Positions 42,041 through 51,571 of a stretch of DNA of 64,000 nucleotides are shown one piece after another; the first letter of the stretch is position 1; every line of letters starts with the position of its first letter. The DNA is from an uncultured Gammaproteobacteria bacterium (lineage in GTDB: Bacteria > Pseudomonadota > Gammaproteobacteria > Pseudomonadales > Pseudohongiellaceae). The DNA lies in the NCBI GenBank assembly GCA_913060975.1, contig CAJXVC010000009.1:62001-126000 (forward strand). Direction: 5' to 3'. The position numbers and the translations under genes were made by a program. The notes below the pieces were generated by a model that saw only the letters and a program-made list of their open reading frames with translations, was not told the DNA's origin and ran no database searches.

Positions 42041-44257
42041 TTACACACCTGCGACCGAGGCGTTTCCGGAGAACCGGTGATTCTTGATCGGTAGCTCCCG
42101 CACGCGCTCGCCAGTGAGGATATAAATCGCATTGGTAACAGCCGCGGCAATGGGTGGAGTAGCTGGTTCGCCCAGGCCGCCCAGTGCTTCGCCAGACTCG
42201 ACGATGTGTACATCGATTTCTGGCGAGTCAGCCATGCGAATCATCTCATAGTCCGGAAAGTTGTTCTGTGCGACCCGGCCGTTTTCGATAGTGATCTCAC
42301 CATACAGCGCTGCTGTCAGACCAAAAATAATACCGCTCTCAACCTGTGATGCGGCGGTGTCCGGATTGACGGTCCAGCCACAATCGATTGCGCAAGTTAC
42401 CTTGTGTACTTTCGGACGATTGTTCTCGTCCATGGACACTTCGGCGATCTCGGCGACAATGCTGCCGAAACTCTCTTGTACAGCTATTCCCAGTGCGTGT
42501 CCTTCAGGCAAATTCTGACCATAACCAGCGGCATTGGCAGCGACCTCCAGCACGCGTTGATGGCGCGGATGATCGCGCAATAATTCCATACGTAGCTGAT
42601 AAGGATTTTTACCCGCGCGATGCGCGATCTCATCAACAAACGACTCGATAAAGAATGACTGTTGTGAGTGATCCACGCTCCGCCAGGACGCAATAGGAAC
42701 ATGCGTCTCCACGTCCACGACTCGAATAGATTGATTGGCGATGGCATAAGGAATATGTGCTGCACCCGGCACCTGAATCGGTCCGGTGAACCGGTTATGC
42801 CACGTCGTGACATTGCCGTTGGTATCAAACGCTGCACGGAAATTGCTGGCCACAGCGGGTCGGTAATAATCCTGCTGCATGTCGTCTTCGCGAGAAAAGA
42901 TTGTTTTAACCGGCACATCGAACTCTTTGGCGATCAGTGTGGCATGGTCGATCATATTCCAGGTAAACGGCAAGCGGCGCCCGAAACCACCACCCAGATA
43001 AGAGTGATGGAAAGTCACGGCGTCTTCGTCAAGACCGGCTATGGATGCTACGCGTGCCTTGATGCCTAGCGCATCCTGGGTGCTGGTCCACAAGTCAGCC
43101 CGATCACCCTGAAAGTGCACGGTGCAATTCATTGGCTCCATTGGTGCGTGTGCCAGATAGGGCACCCGGTAGCCAGCTTCAATTACATCGTCGGCGTTGG
43201 CCAGGCCAGTATCGGCATCACCGGCTTCAAAATCTTCGGAACTGTCATCTGCACCCAGACGTTGATCAAAATGGGCAAAGATATCGGCCGACGAGGTATT
43301 GTCGTTGTCTGATGCTGAAAACTCAGCCTTGACCAGTTTTAATGCTTCCTTGGCGCGCCAGTAGTTATCCGCAACCACCGCTACAGAATCTTCCAACTCC
43401 ACCACGCGAACAACCCCGGGGCGGTTCAGCGCCTCACTGGCATCGACCGAGACCAGTGTGGTGCCAAAGACCGGCGCCAGGCGAATGGCGGCGTAGAGCA
43501 TGTCCTCGGAATGGGCGTCGATACCATACGGTGCGCTACCGTCTACCTTGGCAGGAATGTCGTTCCGCGAGATTGGTTTGCCCATGAGGGTGAATTGGTC
43601 GCGGCTCTTGAGGGTGATGTCCTGGGGTGGTTCCAGTTCAGCCGCTGCAGCGGCCAAAGAGCCATAGCTGACAGTCTGTCCGCTGGCATTATGCTGCACA
43701 TGGCCCAAAGAGGCCGTGCATTCACTGGCAGGTACGCCCCATTGTTCAGCAGCGCACTGAATCAGCATTTGCCGTGCCGCGGCGCCTGCGGGGCGCATTG
43801 CCGAGTCACCGGTAAAACGGACTGAGGAGCTGCCACCGGTAATCTGCAAGTTCATTATCTCGGCGATACTGGCTGAACCAAAGTTTACCAGACCAGTCAG
43901 AAAGCCCGGCAGACCAAACTCGCTGGCAAAGCCACGCACCAGCGCGTCATTGGCATACAGATCTGTAGCCGGCGCTTGCTCGATACGCACGTCTTCCCAA
44001 TTGGCATCCATTTCATCGGCGGCCATCATGGCCAGTGAGGTATGAATGCCCTGGCCCATTTCTGAGTGGGGCACGTAGATGGTGACCTGATTATCTGGAT
44101 CGAGTCGAATGAACGAAGTCAGGTAGCGGGCATCGCCTGCGGCGAGATCGCGATTGGCAAGGCGATGCTTGCTTGGCCGCGTGGCCGAGTAACCCAGTAG
44201 CAAGCCACCACCGGCGATGGCGGTCGCAAACAGAAAGCGGCGTCGATTCATTTTCAT
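42041..44257 (-). CDS. Molybdopterin-binding subunit of a xanthine-dehydrogenase-family hydroxylase (IorB-like)
   Basis: 738 aa. A Tat signal (MNRRRFLFATAIAGGGLLLG) predicts export of the folded cofactor-loaded protein. The body matches the large subunit of isoquinoline 1-oxidoreductase-type enzymes: VTIYVPHSEMGQGIHTSLAM, LNRPGVVRVVELEDSVAVVAD, GGFGRRLPF (molybdopterin site), and ALGGLGEPATPPIAAAVTNAI with the catalytic Glu near the end (GEPATPP). It pairs with the [2Fe-2S] subunit 12 bp upstream, so electrons leave through two iron-sulfur clusters, likely to a cytochrome. Substrate could be an aldehyde or N-heterocycle. Confidence 0.9.
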   Translation of the reverse strand: MKMNRRRFLFATAIAGGGLLLGYSATRPSKHRLANRDLAAGDARYLTSFIRLDPDNQVTIYVPHSEMGQGIHTSLAMMAADEMDANWEDVRIEQAPATDLYANDALVRGFASEFGLPGFLTGLVNFGSASIAEIMNLQITGGSSSVRFTGDSAMRPAGAAARQMLIQCAAEQWGVPASECTASLGHVQHNASGQTVSYGSLAAAAAELEPPQDITLKSRDQFTLMGKPISRNDIPAKVDGSAPYGIDAHSEDMLYAAIRLAPVFGTTLVSVDASEALNRPGVVRVVELEDSVAVVADNYWRAKEALKLVKAEFSASDNDNTSSADIFAHFDQRLGADDSSEDFEAGDADTGLANADDVIEAGYRVPYLAHAPMEPMNCTVHFQGDRADLWTSTQDALGIKARVASIAGLDEDAVTFHHSYLGGGFGRRLPFTWNMIDHATLIAKEFDVPVKTIFSREDDMQQDYYRPAVASNFRAAFDTNGNVTTWHNRFTGPIQVPGAAHIPYAIANQSIRVVDVETHVPIASWRSVDHSQQSFFIESFVDEIAHRAGKNPYQLRMELLRDHPRHQRVLEVAANAAGYGQNLPEGHALGIAVQESFGSIVAEIAEVSMDENNRPKVHKVTCAIDCGWTVNPDTAASQVESGIIFGLTAALYGEITIENGRVAQNNFPDYEMIRMADSPEIDVHIVESGEALGGLGEPATPPIAAAVTNAIYILTGERVRELPIKNHRFSGNASVAGV

Positions 44258-44269
44258 GGTCCGGCCTCC

Positions 44270-44743
44270 TTAGGCGTTTGCCAGAGCGCGGATAGCGCTG
44301 CGGACACGTGGATAGGAACCGCAGCGGCAGACATTCGTCACGCTCGCGTCGATCTCGGCATCGCTTGGATTGGGGTTGCGGGCCAGCAATGAAGACACTG
44401 CCATGATCATTCCGGACTGGCAGTAACCACATTGGGGGACCTGATGATCAACCCAGGCCTGTTGCACGGCAGTAATATCAGCTGCGCTGGTATTGGTACC
44501 GGTCACAGCTTGGGCCAGACCTTCGATCGTCGTGATTGCCTGGCCTTCTACAGTGCTAACTGGAGTGACGCAGCTACGTACCGCGTTGCCGTTGACGTGA
44601 ACGGTGCAGGCGCCGCACTGGGCGATCCCGCAACCAAATTTTGTGCCGGTGAGACCGAGCTCATCGCGCAAGGCCCAGAGCAGCGGCATATCAGCCTCCA
44701 CATCCAGTGTGTATTCGGTGCCATTGACTAGTAGTGTGGCCAT
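44270..44743 (-). CDS. [2Fe-2S]-binding small subunit of the hydroxylase (IorA-like)
   Basis: 157 aa with two clusters: plant-type motif C38-x4-C43-x2-C46 and C58, then the C-terminal helical cluster CGYCQSGM ... [10 protein letters not shown]. Matches the small subunit of isoquinoline 1-oxidoreductase and other aldehyde-oxidase-type enzymes. No signal peptide; it presumably travels with the Tat-targeted large subunit. The ATG at 44743 is preceded by GGGGGAT; a longer frame to 44776 is not needed. Same operon as the molybdopterin subunit; divergent from an iron-type alcohol dehydrogenase, so a substrate flow alcohol to aldehyde to acid is conceivable. Confidence 0.92.
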   Translation of the reverse strand: MATLLVNGTEYTLDVEADMPLLWALRDELGLTGTKFGCGIAQCGACTVHVNGNAVRSCVTPVSTVEGQAITTIEGLAQAVTGTNTSAADITAVQQAWVDHQVPQCGYCQSGMIMAVSSLLARNPNPSDAEIDASVTNVCRCGSYPRVRSAIRALANA

Positions 44744-44905
44744 GGTTATCCCCCAGTGGTTTGTTAATGGCTGCATTGTAACTCCGCTTTGCCGTTATTG
44801 CGACGCGGCCCAGGGTTCATATAAGGCAGTATGGCTCACTGGCCCGTACTGTGTGAGAATTCTGACAGTACCAAGCAGCAAGACTGGCAAGACCAAACAG
44901 GTGTC

Positions 44906-46105
44906 ATGATGAAGTCGATAGAGTTTGCCTATACCGCACTGGAGGCTGTGCATGTTGGTCAGACAGTGCTGGAAGCACTGCCTGCAAAAGTGGCGCAGTC
45001 GGGGCACCAGCGAGTACTGCTGGTCAGCAATCGTTCGCTGAGTTCAGCCAACAATGATTTTGCCGAGCTTCAGCAAGCGCTGGCTGAGCGTTGTGTTGGC
45101 GTCTTCACCCAGGTGCGCGCGCATACACCGCGAGAGGATGTACTGGCCTTGTTGGTTAAAGTAACCACAACGGGTGCTGATTTATTGATCGCCATCGGGG
45201 GTGGGTCCGTTATCGATGCCTGCAAGACGGTGCAGTTGGCAGTGGATCTGGGTTTGCAAGACGAGGAAGACTTGCTCGAATATGCCCAGCGTGGTGATGG
45301 GCAGCGCGGCAGGCGAGCAGGTAATGCAGAGTATTATGCTGCAAGTTCCACAATAAGGCAGTGGGCTGTGCCCACAACATTGTCAGGTGCGGAGTACAGC
45401 AACAACGCCGGTGTTCTGGACACGCAGCGTTCGGCCAAAGAAGGTTATCGTGCGCCGCGTCTGTGCCCACAGCATATCTTTTACGACCCGCAGCTTGGCC
45501 AGCAGACACCCGAGTGGTTGTGGTTGTCTACCGCAATCCGCTCGCTCGACCACGCCATAGAAGGCTACTGCTCTGCCGGTAGTCACGCTTTCCTGAACGG
45601 CCACTTTTTACATGCCATGCGCCTGTTTGCAGCGTCACTACCAGTGGTCAAGCAGAACCCGGACGATCTGGATGCGCGCAGTCTGAATCAGCAAGCCGTG
45701 TGGCTGGCCTGCTGTGGCCTCGGCACCGTTCCGCATGGTGCCAGTCATGGCATTGGTTACATCCTTGGTAGTCTTTGTGGCGTCCCGCATGGCTATACCT
45801 CCTGTGTTATGCTGCCGGCAGTCTTGCAGTGGAACGCCGATGCTCTGGCCGGCAAGCAGGATGACATCTGTGCCGCGCTGGGTGGCAATAGTGGCAGTGG
45901 TAAGAATACTGCGGCTGATACCGTGCGAGAGTTGATTGCCGGGCTGGGTCTGCCAACTTCTCTGGAAAGTGTCGGAGTTGAGCAGTCACAATGGCCGGAA
46001 ATCGCTCGGCGTGCTATTCAGCACCCAGTAGTGCGCAACAACCCCAAGCCATTAACTGAAGAGGCACAGGTTATGGAGTTACTGCGACTGGCCAGTCAAC
46101 CATAA
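44906..46105 (+). CDS. Iron-containing (group III) alcohol dehydrogenase / maleylacetate-reductase-like
   Basis: 399 aa NAD(P)-dependent dehydrogenase: nucleotide site AIGGGSVIDACKTVQLA, and metal region RSLDHAIEGYC, PHGASHGIGYILG and GVPHGYTSCVMLP (His ligands). The first Asp ligand of FucO-type enzymes aligns with Arg here and an Asp sits next to the His, a pattern I associate with the maleylacetate-reductase-like branch (uncertain). The start is ATG at 44906 or 44909; the upstream frame from 44831 shows no support. Divergent from the molybdenum hydroxylase pair. Confidence 0.87.
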   Translation: MMKSIEFAYTALEAVHVGQTVLEALPAKVAQSGHQRVLLVSNRSLSSANNDFAELQQALAERCVGVFTQVRAHTPREDVLALLVKVTTTGADLLIAIGGGSVIDACKTVQLAVDLGLQDEEDLLEYAQRGDGQRGRRAGNAEYYAASSTIRQWAVPTTLSGAEYSNNAGVLDTQRSAKEGYRAPRLCPQHIFYDPQLGQQTPEWLWLSTAIRSLDHAIEGYCSAGSHAFLNGHFLHAMRLFAASLPVVKQNPDDLDARSLNQQAVWLACCGLGTVPHGASHGIGYILGSLCGVPHGYTSCVMLPAVLQWNADALAGKQDDICAALGGNSGSGKNTAADTVRELIAGLGLPTSLESVGVEQSQWPEIARRAIQHPVVRNNPKPLTEEAQVMELLRLASQP

Positions 46106-46183
46106 CAGCGCATAGTGAGCACACTGGTTGTTCGTCAAGCACCCCTTACTGTGTGAATCCAATGACATGCCATATTGTGATAC

Positions 46184-47089
46184 ATGGCGCTAATTATGTT
46201 TAACACTGCTTTAGCTAACACAAACAGAAAAAGTGCTCTGCTGATTTCGCTGATACTTCTCTTCTCAGCGCTACCGGGATTGGCGCAAGTGCCGACATCA
46301 GAGTTTGTCAGGTTTGTGCCGGGCGATCAGCAATGGCAGGGCAACTTGCAGACAGCGATAGTCAGTTATGAGGACGATACCGGTCGACAACTCGATCTGG
46401 TTGCCGCCGTTCATATCGCTGAGCCGGCTTATTACCAGGCACTTAATGACTATTTTAAGCCTCAGGATGCCGTGTTGTATGAATTGGTGGCAGAGCCTGA
46501 CAATCGTCCTACACCGGGCATTACTCCGCCTGATTCCCCGCTAAGCTTTATCCAACGCATGCTAGCCAATTTTCTGGATGTCAGTTTCCAGCTGGAACAC
46601 GTTGACTATCTGGCCGAGAATTTCATCCACGCCGATCTAAGCCCAGCCGAGTTGGCTGAGATCATGGCGGCCAAGAATGAAACCTTCTTTTCCATGTTTT
46701 TCTCGCTAGCCATGACAGAAATGGCCAGCGAGCAAGCCGCGCGCGCAGCCGGAGAATCATCCCCCAGTGCTCTTACCTATCTTTCCCTGTTGAACGCCAT
46801 GGCGGCTGAGGACCGCGGTCAGGCTTTCAAATTTCTGTTTGCCAGCGAGTTGGGGCGCAGCGACAGTTTGCTGTTCCAGCCGGAGATGGAGCAATCACTG
46901 ACGATACTGGGTGACCGTAATCAGGCTGCCCTTCAGGTGCTTGATCTAACATTGGCGCAAGACACAGTGAAACGGCTCTCGATTTTCTATGGAGCGGCTC
47001 ATATGCCTGGTCTGGAGCGCGCAATTACAGGGCAATTGGGCTTCCGCCGCACCGGCCAGATTTGGCTCGATGCATGGCAAATACCCTGA
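46184..47089 (+). CDS. TraB/GumN (TIKI-EreA-ChaN superfamily) exported protein
   Basis: 301 aa; signal peptide LLISLILLFSALPGLAQ; mature domain with LDLVAAVHIAEPAYYQALNDYF, AVLYELVAEPDN and C-terminal FYGAAHMPGLERAITGQLGF, RRTGQIWLDAWQ, which are the conserved His- and Glu-bearing motifs of the TraB/GumN group of putative metalloproteases or hydrolases. Catalytic function is not established for bacterial members. A more distant relative (ChaN-like) is at 52.1 kb. Start assumed at ATG 46184; ATG 46196 is possible. Confidence 0.75.
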   Translation: MALIMFNTALANTNRKSALLISLILLFSALPGLAQVPTSEFVRFVPGDQQWQGNLQTAIVSYEDDTGRQLDLVAAVHIAEPAYYQALNDYFKPQDAVLYELVAEPDNRPTPGITPPDSPLSFIQRMLANFLDVSFQLEHVDYLAENFIHADLSPAELAEIMAAKNETFFSMFFSLAMTEMASEQAARAAGESSPSALTYLSLLNAMAAEDRGQAFKFLFASELGRSDSLLFQPEMEQSLTILGDRNQAALQVLDLTLAQDTVKRLSIFYGAAHMPGLERAITGQLGFRRTGQIWLDAWQIP

Positions 47090-47298
47090 TCTGATCGTGA
47101 TTAATCTTCTGGCGCTGGTTTTCCAGTTGACTCAGCACCTATTAACAGGACAATAGCCCCACCGTTTCGCAATTGGGGCAACTCCACAGTAAAGGGGGGT
47201 GGGGGTTACGCGGCCAAGAGCTGTGCCTTAACCGGCAACTCCAGGCTTCCGTTGTAAAACAGTCTGAAGTTATGAAATTCAATAAGGTAGGAATAATT

Positions 47299-47658
47299 AT
47301 GAAAAAATTAACGAATGGATTGTTACTCATGGCCTTTGCCCTGTTAGTTGGTTGTGCTGCGAGTACACCACCTGCGGTCGGTGTTTGGGCTGTTGAGATG
47401 AACACTCCTTTGGGTGCTCTGCCAGCTACATTGACAGTCAATGCCGATGGTTCTGGCATGATGGCTGCCGACGGCATGGGTGAAACACCAGTTTCCGGTA
47501 TCACTTTCGACGGTAACTCCATGGCATTCGAAGCTTCTGTAGATGCTCAGGGCCAAACACTGGTTCTGGAATTTTCAGGCATGGTTGAAGGCGATTCACT
47601 GTCAGGCGAGTTCGACAGTGATTTCGGTGCTTTCGCTGTGACAGGAACACGACAGTAA
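47299..47658 (+). CDS. Small lipoprotein of unknown function
   Basis: 119 aa lipoprotein: LLMAFALLVGCAAS with acylated Cys19, followed by a compact beta-rich domain (VGVWAVEMNTPLGALPATLTVNADGSG, ISFDGNSMAFEASVDAQGQ type strands, DSLSGEFDSDFGAFAVTGTR). The pattern of strand-turn repeats resembles small avidin-/lipocalin-like lipoproteins, but no family is recognised. AGGAATAATT gives a ribosome site for ATG 47299. Terminator at 47741-47763. Single gene. Confidence 0.78.
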   Translation: MKKLTNGLLLMAFALLVGCAASTPPAVGVWAVEMNTPLGALPATLTVNADGSGMMAADGMGETPVSGITFDGNSMAFEASVDAQGQTLVLEFSGMVEGDSLSGEFDSDFGAFAVTGTRQ

Positions 47659-47740
47659 TGTAGCAAAGCTTTCGGGATAAGCACCGGAAGCTGTGTTGGA
47701 TTGACAGTGTTCAATAGAAAGTCGATCAAGGTCGATCAAG

Positions 47741-47763
47741 AAGGGTGCTCAGGCACCCTTTTT
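47741..47763 (+). terminator. Rho-independent terminator after the small lipoprotein gene
   Basis: AAGGGTGC / GCACCCTT 8 bp arms with TCAG loop and trailing TTT. Confidence 0.8.
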
Positions 47764-47824
47764 GTTGGCTGATTTTTATTGGCTGAGTTTGTTGGTTGAA
47801 TTGCCAGCCTACGCTGGCAAACAG

Positions 47825-48391
47825 TTAGATCACGTTCAAGCGCAGTTCGCTTTCGATACGCTCCAGATTCTGTTGGGCATTGGTACTGTTAGGGTGTACT
47901 TCAAGCAATTTCACGAAAGCATCGCGCGCCTTGTCTAGTTCACCTTGCTGTATATAGACCAATCCCAAACCAGATAGCGCACCGAAGTGTCGGGGTTCGA
48001 GTGCCAGCGTCGCCTCGATGTCAGCGACCGAAGCCGCAAAATCTTCCAGAACGTAGTACAGCGTTGCGCGCTTGTTCCAGGCTTCGGCAAAATTCGGGTA
48101 CGATTCGATCAGCTGGCTGTAAATGCGCAGGGCTTGTGAAAAAGCACCGCTGTTCATGCGTGCTGTAGCAGCTGACATTAAACGCTCAACATCAGGGTTG
48201 GGGTGAGCTAGCCAACTTGCCCAAATCAGATTCTCCAGCTCTCTGATCTCCCGTGGGCTATCCGTAAACTTCAGGCGCAGAAAATAGTCATCCAGTTGCG
48301 GATCAGTCTGATCGGCCAGCAAAGCCTGCGGCAACAGCAGCGCCAGACACACACACAGCACTCGCCGGTTGGCGAAAAGCAAGAATTTCAT
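47825..48391 (-). CDS. TPR-repeat exported protein
   Basis: 188 aa: signal peptide (LCVCLALLLPQALLA) and about three tetratricopeptide repeats: AFSQALRIYSQLIESYPNFAEAWNKR, LEDFAASVADIEATLALEPRH and LDKARDAFVKLLEVHPNSTNAQ (compressed from consecutive text). An adaptor/scaffold role is usual for periplasmic TPR proteins; partners unknown. It is followed by nothing on its strand until the lipoprotein region and is 48 bp downstream of the FMN glutamate-synthase-like gene, probably the same transcript. Confidence 0.82.
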   Translation of the reverse strand: MKFLLFANRRVLCVCLALLLPQALLADQTDPQLDDYFLRLKFTDSPREIRELENLIWASWLAHPNPDVERLMSAATARMNSGAFSQALRIYSQLIESYPNFAEAWNKRATLYYVLEDFAASVADIEATLALEPRHFGALSGLGLVYIQQGELDKARDAFVKLLEVHPNSTNAQQNLERIESELRLNVI

Positions 48392-48439
48392 AGTATTGCA
48401 GTATAGCGCCGCTATTCAGGTTTCGGCCACCGGCTGCGA

Positions 48440-50062
48440 TCAGAAGTGCTTGGCGTTGGCTCGATGCCAGTCATCGCGATAAGACTTGGGGATATTCTCG
48501 GCAAAAAGCTGGCCGTGAGTCAGCGGTTCATAGATCTGGTCGAAATTCTTCAAGCCTTCATTGTAGCGACAGAACAGGTCGGCTGGTGATGGGTCATCGG
48601 GATTGGTATAGCCCATAGCGCCGCACAATTCGAAGCAGGCATGGAGTGTGCCGTGGTGGAAATTCTTCACGCGAATCGCCTTGTCTTCCACATCAATGGC
48701 GCGAGCCCGGGCGGGATCCTGTGTGGCAACACCCGTGGGGCACTTGTTGGTATTGCAGGCCTTGGCTTGTACGCAGCCGACGGCCATCATCATGGAGCGG
48801 GCTGCATTCACCGTATTGGCACCGACCAGCAACTTCTCAAGCATGTCGAACCCTGATGCGGTTTGCCCGGAACTGATTAGCTGGATCGAGTCGCGAATTC
48901 CAGCGCCGACCAGTACCTGATGGATGTAATAGGTCGCTTCCAGACAGGGTGTCCCGAGGCGGTTGGAGAACTCCGCCGGTGCCGCCCCGGTGCCACCTTC
49001 GGCACCATCGATAGTAATAAAGTCCGGCAGAATATCAGTGTCAAGCATGGCTTTGACTATAGACATGAACTCAGCCTTGCGGCCCAGGCATAACTTGAAG
49101 CCGACTGGTTTGCCACCGCTCAACTCGCGCATGTGCGCTATGAATTGTAACAATCCGGCGGGCGAGCTGAATTCGGGATGATTGGCTGGCGAATAGACAG
49201 TCTCGCCCTGCGGCACGCCACGGGCTTCGGCAATCTCTGATGAGACTTTGACACCGGGTAACACACCGCCATGTGAAGGTTTGGCGCCTTGCGAGATTTT
49301 TAATTCAATCATCTTGACGCTGTCGCGCGCGGCATTGCGGGCAAAGGCGTCGGCGCTAAAGCTGCCATCGGTATTGCGACAGCCAAAATAGCCAGTACCG
49401 ATTTGCCAAATAAGGTCACCTCCGTGCTGCAGGTGATACTTGCTGATACCGCCTTCACCGGTATTGTGGGCAAAATTGCCTAACCTGGCACCTTTGTTCA
49501 TGGCGGCAATGGCTGGACCGCTCAGAGCGCCAAAGCTCATCCCGGAAATGTTAAGTCGTGAGGCACTATAGGGCTTTTTACAATCTGGCCCGCCAAACTG
49601 GACGCGGGCATGTTCTTCGGTCACGGATGTCGCTGCGATGGAATGGTTAAGGCTGCGATACCCCTCGGCCATAATGTCCTGCTCGGTGCCAAACGGCAGA
49701 GTGTCATTGGCTGATTTGGAGCGCCGGTAGATGAGGTTGCGGCGTTCGCGGCTGAACGGCCGCTCTTCAGTATTATTGGCGATGAAATACTGCTGAATTT
49801 CCGGCCTGATGAATTCCAATAGATAGCGCAGGTTGGCGAGAACCGGATAGTTGCGGCGCAGATTGCTGCGGCTGAACAACACTTCAAAGACGCCGATCAA
49901 CGTCCAGCTCAGCAAAATGAGAAAAACTGTGAACTTGACCGGATGCGAGGTGAAGGCGTTGAGACTGAATACCCATTCAGTTGCCGTGAGCAACCACACC
50001 AGACTCAGCGGTAGCAAGATGAGTGCTACCACCCCAAGCAAAAGGACTACGGGAGTCAGCAT
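48440..50062 (-). CDS. FMN-binding glutamate synthase family protein
   Basis: 540 aa. Two N-terminal transmembrane segments (about 4-27 and 43-63) anchor a domain homologous to the FMN/[3Fe-4S] half of glutamate synthase: ISGMSFGALSGPAIAAMNKGA, GEGGISKYHL, GQGAKPSHGG-like (SQGAKPSHGGVLPG), TIDGAEGGTGAAP, and the cysteine cluster CVQAKACNTNKC. The glutaminase domain is absent, so it is not a complete GOGAT. Such stand-alone membrane-tethered versions are widespread in marine bacteria, function unknown. A DUF481 gene precedes it by 39 bp on the same strand. Confidence 0.9.
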   Translation of the reverse strand: MLTPVVLLLGVVALILLPLSLVWLLTATEWVFSLNAFTSHPVKFTVFLILLSWTLIGVFEVLFSRSNLRRNYPVLANLRYLLEFIRPEIQQYFIANNTEERPFSRERRNLIYRRSKSANDTLPFGTEQDIMAEGYRSLNHSIAATSVTEEHARVQFGGPDCKKPYSASRLNISGMSFGALSGPAIAAMNKGARLGNFAHNTGEGGISKYHLQHGGDLIWQIGTGYFGCRNTDGSFSADAFARNAARDSVKMIELKISQGAKPSHGGVLPGVKVSSEIAEARGVPQGETVYSPANHPEFSSPAGLLQFIAHMRELSGGKPVGFKLCLGRKAEFMSIVKAMLDTDILPDFITIDGAEGGTGAAPAEFSNRLGTPCLEATYYIHQVLVGAGIRDSIQLISSGQTASGFDMLEKLLVGANTVNAARSMMMAVGCVQAKACNTNKCPTGVATQDPARARAIDVEDKAIRVKNFHHGTLHACFELCGAMGYTNPDDPSPADLFCRYNEGLKNFDQIYEPLTHGQLFAENIPKSYRDDWHRANAKHF

Positions 50063-50101
50063 ATTGGTTATTGAGTCTGGTTAGTGGGTTGCCTCATGAC
50101 G

Positions 50102-50815
50102 TTAGAATGTCATGACGAAAGTAACAGCGGTTTCCGTATCTGTGTTTTCACGATTGATGGGGACTTCAGTCTGATGCTTCACCTTCACAGAAAAGCGCAG
50201 CGAAAGATTCTCCATGATTTGCGTTTCGATACCGGTCAGAGAGCGGTAAATCGTGGAGTTGGAACCTGCTTCTGCGCTCAAATCCTGACTGAATACAGCA
50301 GTGTCGGACAGCGTCCATTCATATTCACCGGCGAGACGTAAAATAGGCTCTTCTCGGTCGGTGCCATCTTCAAGACGCGAATAGCGCATACCGATACCTG
50401 TATTAGTGGTCAGCTCCATGTTCTCAACCCCACGCAAAAACTCACGACCGTAGCTGAAGGTCAGGTTGGATTGGCTGTCGAAGCCGCTGAAGCGGTCATC
50501 CTCATGAGAAAACCGGGATTGGAAAAAGCTGTAGTCAGTGATTTCGTAGTTGGCGCTGGCCACTGCGACGATGCGTTGGCCCTTGACCTCACCGTCACTG
50601 GAGGCGTACAGGCCATCCAGAGTGAATCCGTAGTTCCAGTCTTCACGATCGATCAGGAGGGCCGCTGCAAAATTCAGGGTTTCCTCATCCGTATTACCCG
50701 AAGTAAACAGGGCGCCTAGCTCGATTTCGCGCGTAATGCTGTCTTCTTCCTGCGCTTGCGCTGCCATCGCTATAAAAAGAAGTGGCGAGGCGAGTAGTAA
50801 TTTCTTGTGTTTCAT
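50102..50815 (-). CDS. DUF481 family outer-membrane protein
   Basis: 237 aa: signal peptide (LLASPLLFIAMAAQAQ), then a beta-barrel-type domain of DUF481 (YdiY family): EIELGALFTSGNTDEETLNFAA is the hallmark, followed by repeated strands (FFQSRFSHEDDRFSGFDSQ, LTFSYGREFLR, LSLRFSVKVKHQTEVP) and C-terminal TAVTFVMTF. Role unknown; related proteins are salt- or stress-inducible. It is upstream of the FMN gene. Confidence 0.88.
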   Translation of the reverse strand: MKHKKLLLASPLLFIAMAAQAQEEDSITREIELGALFTSGNTDEETLNFAAALLIDREDWNYGFTLDGLYASSDGEVKGQRIVAVASANYEITDYSFFQSRFSHEDDRFSGFDSQSNLTFSYGREFLRGVENMELTTNTGIGMRYSRLEDGTDREEPILRLAGEYEWTLSDTAVFSQDLSAEAGSNSTIYRSLTGIETQIMENLSLRFSVKVKHQTEVPINRENTDTETAVTFVMTF

Positions 50816-51057
50816 AAGTAAAAATTCCGTATTCTATGTTTCCAGTCTCTTAAGTATTCGGCACACGAAGCCATACGCTTAGCCGTAAACCGTCGTTAAA
50901 ATGGCTCAGCGTTACGATCAGAATGGGAAACCGCGAGATTCTTCCCGGTACACTGGAGTTGTGAGATTGTTTGCGGTATAAGGCATGGAGTTCCTCTCTT
51001 CGACAGTGACCTACGTCTTCGCAGGAAGCCTGGATTGCCGGGTACACAGAAATATCA

Positions 51058-51567
51058 ATGAAAACCCTGTTTTTGCTTCGTCATGCCAAATCAAGTTGGG
51101 ATGACCCGGATTTAAAAGATTTTGAGCGTCCCTTGAGCAACAGAGGCATCACTGATGTGCCAGCGATGGCCGAGCGCTATCTGGCACGACATCAAGAAGT
51201 AGGCTGTATTATTTCCAGCCCGGCGGTGAGAGCGAAAACCACAGCCAAACTTCTGGCCGAGAACATCGATTATCCAGTTGGAGATATTGGTAGCAACCCA
51301 GAATTGTATTTCGCGGGTACTGGCATGTTTCTCAAGGCAGCCAGTCTGCTGGATGAAGTACACGATTCAGCCATGCTGGTCGGTCATAACCCGGCGATTA
51401 CTGAATTCGTCAATGCCATGTCAGACGCTGAAATTGACAATATTCCCACTTGCGGCATTGTCGAACTAAGCCTGCCTATCGATAGTTGGTCCGAGATAGC
51501 CCTTGGCATAGCCACCCTCCAGCACTTCGATTACCCCAAGAAATCTGATTCAGACGACTCGGAATAA
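51058..51567 (+). CDS. SixA-like histidine phosphatase
   Basis: 169 aa phosphoglycerate-mutase-fold phosphatase: RHAKSSW at 8-14 with catalytic H9, S-P-A-x-R motif SSPAVRAKTT, and LVGHNPAITEF with the second His. The RHAKSSW form is the SixA signature; E. coli SixA removes phosphate from the His of the ArcB phosphotransfer domain. It may serve a histidine phosphotransfer protein here. Starts a plus-strand run of four genes (SixA, cytochrome c, ChaN-like, DUF4159). Confidence 0.88.
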   Translation: MKTLFLLRHAKSSWDDPDLKDFERPLSNRGITDVPAMAERYLARHQEVGCIISSPAVRAKTTAKLLAENIDYPVGDIGSNPELYFAGTGMFLKAASLLDEVHDSAMLVGHNPAITEFVNAMSDAEIDNIPTCGIVELSLPIDSWSEIALGIATLQHFDYPKKSDSDDSE

Positions 51568-51571
51568 CGCG